This document shows positions 27,501 to 35,840 of a stretch of 64,000 bases of DNA, one piece after another. The notes beneath the pieces were generated by a model. The model worked only from the letters and a program-made list of their open reading frames with translations. It did no database searches and was not told where the DNA came from. Each line of letters begins with the position of its first letter. The first letter of the stretch is position 1. Source of the DNA: Lachancea thermotolerans CBS 6340 (lineage: Eukaryota > Ascomycota > Saccharomycetes > Saccharomycetales > Saccharomycetaceae). The stretch lies in NCBI RefSeq assembly GCF_000142805.1, contig NC_013080.1, forward strand, positions 1,426,001 through 1,490,000. The letters run 5' to 3'. A program made the position numbers and the translations under genes.

Positions 27501-29305
27501 ACAGATTCTGCAGCAGACGGCGCATCCATATAATCGATTTCAACCTGCTCCTTCATTTCAGTTTCTGTCAAGCCCATCATCTGAAGATCATGCATTTTGC
27601 ACCTTGGATACCATACGCTAGAGTTGCTCGAGTGCCTCCAAAACGAAATATTAATCCACGAAGGTGCGCAGTAACGGAGCTTGTTCTCATAGTCCCTAAA
27701 TCTCAACAGAGGTACGATGTGGAGGGGTGGCCGGGCTAAACACAGAACGTCAATTGAGAGCTCGAGAGACTGAATTTTCGTGCTTGTTGCTTTGAGTAAG
27801 TCATAATCAACATCGTAGATACCTGTGCCAGGAGAAACAATGATGACATGCGCGACCGTACGCCTAAGGTCTGGCTGTCTGAAAGGGTTTGTGACAAATG
27901 TTGCAGCTAGGCACATGGTTTCCAAGATGTTAGATTTGATAACAGGTGAGAAACGCCCTTTAAGGACACTCGTTCCGTCTTCTGTTTTGAAGGTTTTCAG
28001 GTCTTTCGCAATATTTTTAAACTCACGCCGAAGCGTTTTCATAATTTCCGTCCAATGAACTATGTTAACTTGGTCCACAACAATGCGATAGTAATCTTTT
28101 GTATTTTTTGGTCTTTCTCCTTCAGGCAAGTCTTTGAACGCGACATCTGAGAAGTCGAGAGAGGCAGAAAAGACAATAGTTATTGTGTGATGGGTTCCTA
28201 TATTTTTCCACTTCTTGAATATGGTAGGAAACACAGAGTTCACTACTTTGTAAAAGTAAATGTCACCATTCTCCTCGAAATGCCACATTTCATCAGTAAT
28301 CTGAATAAGAAAAATGAGACGTGCAGATTCTGAACGAAAAACAACTTTCGTTTGGTTGCCAATGTAGCCTGACAAGACCTTTTTGCCTTCCCGGTATATT
28401 GCTTTGACAGTTGCTCTGACGCTGTCCACAAATGTCAGTTTCTGTTCACAGTACACACAACCACCGGTGATCTCTGACGAAAATACCCACATATCTCCCC
28501 TGTGAATGAGACAGTCTTTTACATTGATCTCAACGACATCCGCTTGCGTAGACTCTTTATCCTTGACTTTAACCCAGACTTTAGAGCGCGATGGTAGTCC
28601 TAATGTATGCTGCAATTGTCCTGACAAGATTGAAATTTGCGCGTTCTTATATCTTTTTCGAAGATCCCTATCAAAAGCTTTGACAATGAAATATATCTTC
28701 TTGCCTTTTGAACCATTTTTGCCTTGGTAGGTCTTTAATTCAGCCAAGTCTCCCTCTTTGATCCCAGTAACACATGACAAGTCTAGTAATACCTGTTCCT
28801 CTGAGAATCTGAATTCATGAAGCCCCAGTTCCAACCGAAACGCCTTCTTCTTTTTGGTAGCAGTTTCTCGGCGAGGTAGAGCGCTAGGGCTCCGGCTTAA
28901 CTCTGAGTGCCCTGAGGCGATTGCCGTGCCCGCCGAGCTATCTTGATTCGGTAGAACTTTACCAACATTGTGAACATTTAGGTCCATTCGAAGCCGATAT
29001 TTTCCGGGTCTTTTCGGGGTAGTGGAGCCACCAATTGTAATAGTATTGCTATCAATTTGCATGTTCTTAAGTGAGTTAGTGGCACGGTTGGATGCTCGTG
29101 CACTCTGAGAATTTTGGTCGCTTCTTTTGATCAAAAACCCTTGCAAGCTTTCAGGAAAGTTGCGCCGCTCGGGCTGAGTGTTGGAAACACTAAGTTCATC
29201 GTTGTTCATGTACGGCGCTTTACAGTCGTTGGTGTCCGCGGATGCGTTAAGGGAAACATGATTAAAACACAGCTTCAATTCAGAAGCGTTAGAGCGACGT
29301 CTCAT
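24578..29305 (-). CDS. IML1: Iml1 GATOR1/SEACIT subunit (DEPDC5 orthologue)
   Basis: 1575 aa from the ATG at 29305 (S. cerevisiae 1584); open sequence further upstream contains no ATG. Iml1 with Npr2 and Npr3 forms the GTPase-activating complex that restrains TORC1 when amino acids, notably nitrogen and sulfur sources, run low; it acts at the vacuole. The serine-rich N terminus precedes conserved blocks such as IKDCLIHRGDMWVFSS (near VKDCLIHRGD), FRSESARLIFLIQITDEMW, KDYYRIVVDQVNIVHWTEIM, GRFSPVIKSNILE and HVIIVSPGTGIYDVDY. A DEP domain lies around residues 1195-1270 (HNNCFIGSEFVNWLIENF). The C-terminal domain follows (FHIRLEWLTATPKLIDDLI). No defect seen. Confidence 0.95.
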   Translation of the reverse strand: MRRRSNASELKLCFNHVSLNASADTNDCKAPYMNNDELSVSNTQPERRNFPESLQGFLIKRSDQNSQSARASNRATNSLKNMQIDSNTITIGGSTTPKRPGKYRLRMDLNVHNVGKVLPNQDSSAGTAIASGHSELSRSPSALPRRETATKKKKAFRLELGLHEFRFSEEQVLLDLSCVTGIKEGDLAELKTYQGKNGSKGKKIYFIVKAFDRDLRKRYKNAQISILSGQLQHTLGLPSRSKVWVKVKDKESTQADVVEINVKDCLIHRGDMWVFSSEITGGCVYCEQKLTFVDSVRATVKAIYREGKKVLSGYIGNQTKVVFRSESARLIFLIQITDEMWHFEENGDIYFYKVVNSVFPTIFKKWKNIGTHHTITIVFSASLDFSDVAFKDLPEGERPKNTKDYYRIVVDQVNIVHWTEIMKTLRREFKNIAKDLKTFKTEDGTSVLKGRFSPVIKSNILETMCLAATFVTNPFRQPDLRRTVAHVIIVSPGTGIYDVDYDLLKATSTKIQSLELSIDVLCLARPPLHIVPLLRFRDYENKLRYCAPSWINISFWRHSSNSSVWYPRCKMHDLQMMGLTETEMKEQVEIDYMDAPSAAESVMAMMKNHDEDIFSSQVSTDNVQDRYSVSSAPSNGKKATVKKSFKEISGKAPLAWNPPKSASPMVQSTASLQVFGDLAQSASTGLLDDKETKSSFTKLDKGSQKDSRAINTLKNATKSSNIAQRLVSKFLPEIESKNKKTSTNLPYNSSDSQSRHLALGNSPDIDDNGVHQQWPVLKKNLSSFERPDRKKTTFDVSSFCSQSFVGSPNRFTDSPRRSIDSPRPKYVAKELPQDMSATLFSWLEIKNVSRPISSERAGHLIAPQWKDVFPRYVAKKYSKWRSLTTPAELPITISSFPAKEDFEKNFTFTNHSVISNPDQEVGNQTAFDLLRDMIYVRLLAGFQICVGDSLERLESSKNNEGDTRRITKILTKHNYMDVKFFMMLGEEIHRLTCTLDGTIDVQRHIRKKLSESSFGVPTYCPEIKTRYENQYREIMTDPLKMNREKVNWNQLDQMLAGYEDSIIEQNKKRFRSKFVILPADVPENTISSTINGRSETLSAEEIRLEGFRRLISSIYRARLRNAQDEVSRSSRKEEIAPEVIFYTGSLFTFIDEQAEILRSSGKVKHDTIFIRDEDKLSKKVSLSKLAQEMQHGKNSLNLVNRKWHWKRHNNCFIGSEFVNWLIENFLDIDTRDEAVIYGQDLMYQGLFVHVENRHGFLDGHYFYHFSPDYVHSSEVRDPPQDQRSLYTDENVRRVSAPDGADSKLSRIGTGDAVVGDEGSMSNSKLSTHKPTVLLSNMITVNADSAGKSYKPEVCRVHYDRVHNPDHCFHIRLEWLTATPKLIDDLINSWARLCKRYGLNLVEVPWVELCTIPLSNPFHTFVDITLAINPWEDPEFKDEQLISQSPYYYHTFLLEKSGFLIDNRASQLLNQSVTDHEVMYSWGKPKFKYAQYIHLTGAYIAEIRENGNLFLAPNNRHLSRVNVDSVTLKVKQSPTFALDAQKIMLAFKGTCLDYEKLRSIFLDAKGVWQSDKSKPL

Positions 29306-29385
29306 GTGACCTAGTATACATAGATACAAAGAAGCATATAGTCGTAGAATGCTGATGTTTGACAACGAAAGACGAGTGCGGCACA

Positions 29386-29427
29386 ATCAAGTTAGGCGTA
29401 GTATCAAGTTAAGCGTAGTATCAAGTT
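29386..29427. repeat. 17-bp direct repeat upstream of IML1
   Basis: ATCAAGTTAGGCGTAGT (29386-29402) and ATCAAGTTAAGCGTAGT (29403-29419) are head to tail with one mismatch, followed by the first 8 bases of a third copy. It lies 81 bp upstream of the IML1 ATG. Confidence 0.85.
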
Positions 29428-29576
29428 TTGGCCGAGTTGTTTTGGATACCTTGATGGCTCGATCATCGCCATCATATATTATACAAGACGAACAGCGCTG
29501 GCGCGAAACAGTTCCGCGGCGGGTCTTCGATTATGGAGGGCCGAAGCAGAAATCATCCCGCTGACAGAATCCGTCA

Positions 29577-30359
29577 CTAACCACTGGATGATTCCTCCTT
29601 CTTTGCTCCACCGTCTTGCCCCTGTCTAAGCCTCTCCTGCCTAGCTTGTTCTTCTTCCATTGATAGGCGCAAAGCCAAAGCCAATTCTGGGTCCATCGAG
29701 GGGTCAACTCCAAAGTCCATGAAATCCTCACCGCCAAGGCCTGAAGCTCCGGCTCCGCCAAAACCTGGCTCTGCACCCTCCTCTAGAACAACGGGAGAAG
29801 CAGCGACGTGCTCGTAGAGCAGCCTTGGGCCCGGAGCCACCGAGACGATGTGACTGCTCTCTTCCTGAGGGTTATTCACGGCCTGCACAAACTCTTCCAA
29901 AATAGCCGTGTTGGCAGCGGTCTCGCCAAAATTTACCACATCCACTGCGATCTTATTCTTTTTCAGCCTCTTGGCGAGCTTTATGAGCTCTTCCCTGTCA
30001 TCCGTCACAGGGCTGCACACAAACACGATAATCCGCTGGTGCTGTACTTTGTTTTGTCGATGCTTCAGAGTAAGTGCCGCGATCTGGATCGCCGTACTCA
30101 GTCGGACTTTGCCCCCGATAGTCGTGTCATGCAATCCCGCCAGAATTTTGCCAAACTCCGACGTGAATGTTGAAAGAACCTGAGGGTTTGTACCGGCAGC
30201 CGAGATTAGGCCTACTGAGTTCTCGGGGTTACCGTTCCTCTTCGCTTGAAAGAGGAACTCCACTGCGTCGATCTGCGCTTCGAATCTTGTTCTTGGGAAG
30301 TCACCATTCCTGGAGAACTCGGAGTTATCCACGATCAAAACTGTAGCTTCCAGTACCAT
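29577..30359 (-). CDS. RPN10: Rpn10 proteasome ubiquitin receptor
   Basis: 260 aa (S. cerevisiae 268). Rpn10 sits between the lid and base of the 26S proteasome and binds polyubiquitin. Residues 1-190 form a von Willebrand A domain, opening MVLEATVLIVDNSEFSRNGD and including GGKVRLSTAIQIAALTLKHR and IIVFVCSPVTDD. A glycine-rich linker follows. A single ubiquitin-interacting motif lies about 223-240 (DPELALALRLSMEEEQ), with the Leu-Ala-Leu core and the Ser intact. The promoter between RPN10 and NBL1 has an exact PACE site for Rpn4. IML1 lies downstream on the same strand. Confidence 0.97.
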   Translation of the reverse strand: MVLEATVLIVDNSEFSRNGDFPRTRFEAQIDAVEFLFQAKRNGNPENSVGLISAAGTNPQVLSTFTSEFGKILAGLHDTTIGGKVRLSTAIQIAALTLKHRQNKVQHQRIIVFVCSPVTDDREELIKLAKRLKKNKIAVDVVNFGETAANTAILEEFVQAVNNPQEESSHIVSVAPGPRLLYEHVAASPVVLEEGAEPGFGGAGASGLGGEDFMDFGVDPSMDPELALALRLSMEEEQARQERLRQGQDGGAKKEESSSG

Positions 30360-30420
30360 TGTCGCTTATTCAAACTCACTGCAACTGCGCTGTTGGATGC
30401 TGGTACTTGTTTAGTTTAAA

Positions 30421-30429
30421 GGTGGCAAA
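30421..30429 (+). promoter_or_regulatory. PACE element (Rpn4 site) between RPN10 and NBL1
   Basis: GGTGGCAAA matches the proteasome-associated control element exactly. It lies 62 bp upstream of the RPN10 ATG and 149 bp upstream of the divergent NBL1 ATG. Rpn4 activates proteasome genes through this 9-mer. Confidence 0.85.
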
Positions 30430-30577
30430 TGAACTTAGCCTAATGTCGTTCAAGAAGACACTTGTGATAAAGTTCGGGTAACGCGGCGTTGAAACTCAAT
30501 AATAAGTTTTCAAAGATTACTTCCGAGATTTTTAGATCATAAACAAACCAACGTCGTGAATAGGGGATCCTTTAGAC

Positions 30578-30861
30578 ATGTTAAGCGAAGATGAGAAGCA
30601 ACGCGTGAAACGCGAGATATTGGCCAAGTTACAAAACAACTGTATGTTATATATCCTACCGTTTCAAACTTAGCACATCGCCGGCGAGCTAATTACTAAT
30701 TTCAAGCAGATGAAGAAACTGTTAGAGAGTGCGAAAGAATAAGGCTATCAAAGATAGAGGAGCTTGAAAAAGTCGCGGCTTCCTTGAAGCAAGCAGGAAT
30801 CCCAAATCCCAACCAAACTATAGAAGAAGCGTTGAACCACGAATACGAGCGCTCTGGCTAG
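30578..30861 (+). CDS. NBL1: Nbl1 chromosomal passenger complex subunit (Borealin-like), spliced: join(30578..30641,30710..30861)
   Basis: 71 aa after splicing (S. cerevisiae YHR199C-A 73 aa, also spliced). Nbl1 is the Borealin N-terminal homologue that forms the three-helix bundle with Bir1 and Sli15, linking Aurora kinase Ipl1 to centromeres and the spindle. Exon 1 gives MLSEDEKQRVKREILAKLQN; exon 2 gives EETVRECERIRLSKIEELEK and ends NHEYERSG. The protein is almost entirely charged helix, as expected. Its place next to RPN10, divergent, is the same as in S. cerevisiae. The acceptor is an AAGCAG tandem; the downstream AG is chosen because it is farther from the branch site. The alternative would change Tyr22 to Ser-Asp. 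Confidence 0.9.
30642..30709 (+). other. Short intron of NBL1 with tandem acceptor
   Basis: 68 bp. Donor GTATGT at 30642, branch TACTAAT at 30694-30700, acceptor AAGCAG at 30704-30709. From the branch A (30699), the first AG ends 7 nt away and the second 10 nt away. Both acceptors keep the frame open. Confidence 0.88.
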
Positions 30862-31371
30862 AGGCGTTTTGTGGTCTGTTTTGTTAGCCGCTGAGGTGCG
30901 GCTGCACATATAAGCAGAGCCACAGGTTGGAGGCGGGGACTACACGTACAAAGTTACTGGGAACGCATGGTCTGAGATTCGAACAACATCATGTGACTGG
31001 TGAGGCGGCGCTCGCTAAAATATCCTCATGGCCGTATGAGATCACGTGATATTTTACAACCTGCGTAGGCCTGCTTCTGTGGCGATGAATTGGAAGAAAG
31101 CGCACATGATTCAAATTCCGGTCGCTGTTTGCTGCATGTGCAGCCGAACCAACGTGCCCAGAAGCACGGCAAGCGTTTTGCAGGTAGTTATTTGAATCAG
31201 AAAAAGCGAGCCAACGAATGCCACAATTGTGTGGAGAGCATCATACAATACAACGCCAACAGGCCAAACCATATAAGAAGCGCGAACGCTGTTGAAGCCA
31301 AAAGCCAATCGGATATCTTTCGACCTGAGGTATCTCTGAAGCAGCTATTTATTTATTCTCGCACCGGGGCA
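30862..31371. promoter_or_regulatory. MET5 upstream region with a Cbf1-type site
   Basis: 510 bp between the NBL1 stop and the MET5 ATG, same strand. TCACGTGA at 31042-31049 (in the word TCACGTGATATT) lies about 320 bp upstream of the ATG. From 31090 the sequence is open in frame with MET5 for 94 codons but holds no in-frame ATG, so I treat it as leader or promoter. No other gene seen. Confidence 0.6.
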
Positions 31372-34300
31372 ATGGCTAAGTTAACCCCTGCTAAATTTCT
31401 GGCAGACCTATCTGCCGCCAGCGAGAGCTCTATTTATTACACAACAGAGGCCAAGTCCATCAGCTCTGGATTCTCCAGTGCCTTGGGTGGTTCAGACAAT
31501 CTCCCAGGCACGCAGCTATTGAAGTCAGCCGATCCTTTTGCGACTGTCGTGGAAGGCCTAACCAAGGAACGCATCACTACTGTCTTTACTGACGAAGCTA
31601 CACTCCTCAGCGCACTCCCCCACTTGTATTCGCTGAAAGGCTATCCAGTTGTGGTCAATATTGAACTGGCGCTCAACGAGTACTCTGCGGCTCCTCTTCT
31701 CAAAGATCTATCGTACGTGACATTAATCTCTAACACGAGTGATAACCTCTCCAGGCATGCTGTGGCTGCCACTAGGATCGCTTCCGAGACCTTGCAGCCT
31801 GTACTTCATTTTGTGAACTTAGCATGTGTCGGAGAGATAGCTCCTGTTAAATTAACCCCATTCGAAGTGGCGCAAGAGCCATCTGAAGGAGACGCCGTAT
31901 ACGAAACACTCAAAAAGTCATCGTATCACTGCAGCGCTGAGTCACCCTCCACTCTAATTATCAACCTCTCACCTTATGGTGAGAGTTTTGTTCGAGAATT
32001 GCCCTCGAACGCTGCCTTAATTGACATACAGGTTTACAGACCTTGGAATTTCAACGAGTTTTTCGAGCAGGTGCCTACCTCAGTTCAAAATATTGCAATT
32101 ATTCAAAGAACCAACAACCCTCTATCACCTAGCGGGTTCGAGCCTATCTTGCTCGATTTCTTTGCAGACTTCAACTTACTAGTTGAAAGAGGTATCCAAC
32201 AACTGATTGTAACCAATATTGGTGAGTTGAAAGAAACTGCTCGTGCTTTGCAAGAGGTGGTACAGAATGTTACCAGTACAAACCCAGACCACGCTCTCTT
32301 CATCGGCCAAAGCGCCTCAAATACTGCCGAGGTTGAGCACCTGCAGTCTTCTATTCAAAAGGTTTTCTCCCTGGAAGATGCGTATCTCAAGGTCCTGAAA
32401 CAACTTTTCTCGGATAATCTTCAGATTCTGAACAACTACAGCGATTCAAGTATCAACGCTTCAAGCCCAGAATACGGCTATGGTCTTTTTGTGAGCCAAG
32501 AAAAGAAGAGACAAGAGCTGGTATCCATTGTCCGCAAATCCTTGGACACAGCTTCTTTTAATAGCTCCGAGGGGGTGAAAATCGTGGAACTGCTTTCTAA
32601 GTGGCTGCGCTTCAATGAGCAACCTTTGAAGGAAGCTTCTCTGGAAGAAGCCAACAAAGTTGCTGTTGAATTGTACGACCTCCTAGAGCGGAATCAAGAC
32701 TCCAGAAATGCCCTAAACATTTTGGAAAATGCGAAATCCGTCGAAAGCTTTAAATTCACGTCATCGTGGCTAATTGGATCCGATGCCTGGTCATATGACT
32801 TGGGAAGCTCAGGCGTCCATCACGTATTGGCGTCCAAAAAAGATATAAACGTGTTACTAATCGACTCAGAACCTCATGAGCAGGTCAAAAATTCTACTTC
32901 GAAATTGAGAAAAAAGGATGTTGGTCTCTATGCTATGAATTTTGGCGAAGCTTATGTTGCGTCGGTAGCCGTATACTCTTCCTACACGCAGCTGTTGACA
33001 TCTCTTATAGAGGCTTCTAAATTTAAGGGTCCTTCTATTGTACTGGCATATCTTCCTTATTCATCAGAGAATAGTTCTCCATTGGAAGTTTTGAAAGAGA
33101 CAAAGAGCGCAGTTGAGTCAGGATATTGGCCTCTTTACAGATACGACCCTAGGGAAGATGACCCAGAGGACGCTTTCAAGTTAGAATCATCTGTCATAAA
33201 AAGACAACTCCAACAATTCCTCGAAAGAGAGAACAAGTTAAGCCTTTTGACAAAAAAAAACCCTGACCTCGCTAGGAATTTGAAACAATCCGCGAGTGGT
33301 GGAATTGAGGCCAAACAACAAAGAAGAGCGAAGGCTGCATATGAAGCACTGTTGGAAGGGCTATCTGGACCTCCTCTGCACATCTACTACGCTTCGGACG
33401 GCGGAAATGCTGCTAATCTCGCTAAGAGACTCGCAACGAGAGCAGCTGCTAGAGGCTTAAAAGCTTCAGCTCTATCAATGGACGATATCGACTTTGAAAC
33501 TTTCCCAGACGAGGAGAATGTGATATTTGTCACCTCTACCGCTGGCCAAGGTGAATTCCCTCAAGATGGAAAAGCTTTTTGGGATACGTTAAAAGCTTCT
33601 CTGGATATCGACTTGGCTTCTCTAAACTTTTCTGTTTTTGGCCTAGGTGACTCTCTCTACTGGCCACGAAAGGAGGACAAGCATTACTATAACAAGCCTT
33701 CTAAAGACCTTTATGCCAAGCTTGAATTACTTTCAGCCAAACCTCTGGTTCCTTTGGGCCTAGGCGACGATCAGGACGCTGACGGTTACCAAACTGGCTA
33801 CAAGGAATGGGAAGTCAGACTTTGGGAGGCATTGGGCGTATCTGGCGCAGCCGTTCCAGATGAACCAAAGCCGATCACTAACGAAGATATCAAAATCGAG
33901 TCCAACTTCTTGAGAGGAACTATTGTGGAGGGGTTGGCTGACGACTCAACTGGCGCGATATCTGCGTCTGATCAACAGCTAACAAAATTCCATGGTATTT
34001 ACATGCAAGATGATCGTGATATTAGAGATACAAGAAAGGCCCAAGGGTTGGAACCCTACTATATTTTTATGAGCAGAATAAGACTTCCCGGAGGGAAGGC
34101 TACTCCTGAACAGTGGCTTGTTCTCGACCATCTCGCAGACAAGACCGGCAATGGCACCGTAAAAGTGACTACAAGGGCAACCTTCCAACTTCATGGTGTA
34201 GTTAAGAGAAATTTAAAACACACTATTAGGGCTATGAACTCTACTCTCATGGATACATTGGCTGCATGCGGTGATGTGAATAGAAATGTCATGCTTTCGG

Positions 34301-35661
34301 CTCTTCCTGTGAATGCCAAGGTTCACAAACAAGTTTCTGATATCTCGGCTAAAATTTCCGAGCATTTGCTACCGCAGACTACTGCGTACCATGAAATCTG
34401 GCTGGAAGGTGCTGATGAGAAAGATGAAAGCCCAAATTGGCCTTCTATTTTTGAAAATAGACAGGAAGGTCCAATAAAGAAGAAAACGCTCGTTAGTGGG
34501 AACGCGCTCGTTGACCAAGAGCCCTTATATGGGCCAACATATCTACCCAGAAAGTTCAAAGTCAATGTGACGGTTCCGCCTTTCAATGATGTCGATGTTT
34601 GGTCGAGCGACGTGGGACTAATCGCTATCGTTGACGAAAAAACTCAGGTTGTTAAAGGTTTTAACTTATACGTTGGTGGCGGTATGGGTACCACCCATAA
34701 CAACAAAAAGACATACCCAAGGACTGGATCTTCTTTTGGCTTCGTGAAAGCCGAAGACGTTCACATAGCCATTGAAAAAGTGATGATTGTTCAAAGGGAT
34801 AACGGTGATCGTCAAAACCGTAAACACGCACGTTTAAAGTATACAATTGATGACATGGGTGTTGAAGTTTACAAACAAAAGGTTGAGGAGCTCTGGGGCA
34901 AAAAGTTTGAGCCAGAACAGCCCTATGAGATCAAGTCTAACATTGATTACTTTGGCTGGGTTAGGGATGAGACTGGGATGAACCACTTTACCATCTTTAT
35001 CGAAAATGGAAGGATCGAGGACACTGTTGATTTGCCTCAAAAGACCGGTTTGAAAAAGGTGGCATTACACATGCAAAAGACCAACAGCGGCCACTTCCGT
35101 TTAACAGGAAATCAGCACGTTGTTATAAGCGATATTAAGGATGAGAATCTTGAGGATATAAAGCTTTTACTCAAGAAGTACAAGCTCGACAACACTTCAT
35201 TTAGTGGCTTAAGGCTTTCTTCCGCGGCGTGTGTTGCTCTGCCAACGTGCGGTCTTGCCATGGCAGAGTCCGAGCGTTACCTCCCCGTTTTGATTGCTAA
35301 ACTCGAAGACGCTTTAGAGCAGTATGGATTGCGCCATGATTCTATCGTGATGAGAATGACAGGGTGTCCTAACGGATGCGCTCGTCCATGGCTAGCTGAG
35401 GTTGCTTGCGTTGGTAAAGCCCCAGGAACGTACAACCTAATGCTGGGTGGCGGTTATTATGGGCAAAGACTAAACAAGCTTTACAGAGCCTCTATCAAGG
35501 AAGAAGAAATATTGGGAATTTTGAAACCTTTATTCAAGAAATGGTCTCTAGAGAGAGGGGAAGGCGAACACTTTGGAGATTATTTGATTAGAACAGGCGT
35601 TATCAAACCCACTCTGGAAGGCAAGTATTTCCACGATGATGTCTCCGAAGATGCTCTGTAG
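31372..35661 (+). CDS. MET5: Met5 sulfite reductase beta subunit
   Basis: 1429 aa from the first in-frame ATG (S. cerevisiae 1442). Met5 with Met10 reduces sulfite to sulfide in cytosolic sulfur assimilation. The start MAKLTPAKFLADLS aligns with the family start. An N-terminal pyruvate-ferredoxin-oxidoreductase-like region (to about 640, with SSWLIGSDAWSYDLG) is followed by a flavodoxin-like domain from about 667 (LHIYYASDGGNAANLAKRL, STAGQGEFPQDGKAFW, FGLGDSLYWPRKEDKHYYNK). The sulfite-reductase hemoprotein part covers roughly 890-1415. The 4Fe-4S/siroheme cysteines are all present: Cys1287 and Cys1293 (CVALPTC), Cys1332 and Cys1336 (CPNGC). The tail GKYFHDDVSEDAL matches the family end. Confidence 0.97.
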   Translation: MAKLTPAKFLADLSAASESSIYYTTEAKSISSGFSSALGGSDNLPGTQLLKSADPFATVVEGLTKERITTVFTDEATLLSALPHLYSLKGYPVVVNIELALNEYSAAPLLKDLSYVTLISNTSDNLSRHAVAATRIASETLQPVLHFVNLACVGEIAPVKLTPFEVAQEPSEGDAVYETLKKSSYHCSAESPSTLIINLSPYGESFVRELPSNAALIDIQVYRPWNFNEFFEQVPTSVQNIAIIQRTNNPLSPSGFEPILLDFFADFNLLVERGIQQLIVTNIGELKETARALQEVVQNVTSTNPDHALFIGQSASNTAEVEHLQSSIQKVFSLEDAYLKVLKQLFSDNLQILNNYSDSSINASSPEYGYGLFVSQEKKRQELVSIVRKSLDTASFNSSEGVKIVELLSKWLRFNEQPLKEASLEEANKVAVELYDLLERNQDSRNALNILENAKSVESFKFTSSWLIGSDAWSYDLGSSGVHHVLASKKDINVLLIDSEPHEQVKNSTSKLRKKDVGLYAMNFGEAYVASVAVYSSYTQLLTSLIEASKFKGPSIVLAYLPYSSENSSPLEVLKETKSAVESGYWPLYRYDPREDDPEDAFKLESSVIKRQLQQFLERENKLSLLTKKNPDLARNLKQSASGGIEAKQQRRAKAAYEALLEGLSGPPLHIYYASDGGNAANLAKRLATRAAARGLKASALSMDDIDFETFPDEENVIFVTSTAGQGEFPQDGKAFWDTLKASLDIDLASLNFSVFGLGDSLYWPRKEDKHYYNKPSKDLYAKLELLSAKPLVPLGLGDDQDADGYQTGYKEWEVRLWEALGVSGAAVPDEPKPITNEDIKIESNFLRGTIVEGLADDSTGAISASDQQLTKFHGIYMQDDRDIRDTRKAQGLEPYYIFMSRIRLPGGKATPEQWLVLDHLADKTGNGTVKVTTRATFQLHGVVKRNLKHTIRAMNSTLMDTLAACGDVNRNVMLSALPVNAKVHKQVSDISAKISEHLLPQTTAYHEIWLEGADEKDESPNWPSIFENRQEGPIKKKTLVSGNALVDQEPLYGPTYLPRKFKVNVTVPPFNDVDVWSSDVGLIAIVDEKTQVVKGFNLYVGGGMGTTHNNKKTYPRTGSSFGFVKAEDVHIAIEKVMIVQRDNGDRQNRKHARLKYTIDDMGVEVYKQKVEELWGKKFEPEQPYEIKSNIDYFGWVRDETGMNHFTIFIENGRIEDTVDLPQKTGLKKVALHMQKTNSGHFRLTGNQHVVISDIKDENLEDIKLLLKKYKLDNTSFSGLRLSSAACVALPTCGLAMAESERYLPVLIAKLEDALEQYGLRHDSIVMRMTGCPNGCARPWLAEVACVGKAPGTYNLMLGGGYYGQRLNKLYRASIKEEEILGILKPLFKKWSLERGEGEHFGDYLIRTGVIKPTLEGKYFHDDVSEDAL

Positions 35662-35840
35662 TTTTAATAACAAGTTAAAAGATGTTTTTAAGCTTTATTA
35701 TTTATGTGCGCTTCAACCGGAACTATATTTATCAGATTTTTCATTTTTCTCAGCGGAGAGACAATAAGGAGCAATTAAGTGTTCATTTTAACGGAGGGAA
35801 AGGACGGTTTATTATTTGAATTTAATAAAGCAGTTTCGGT

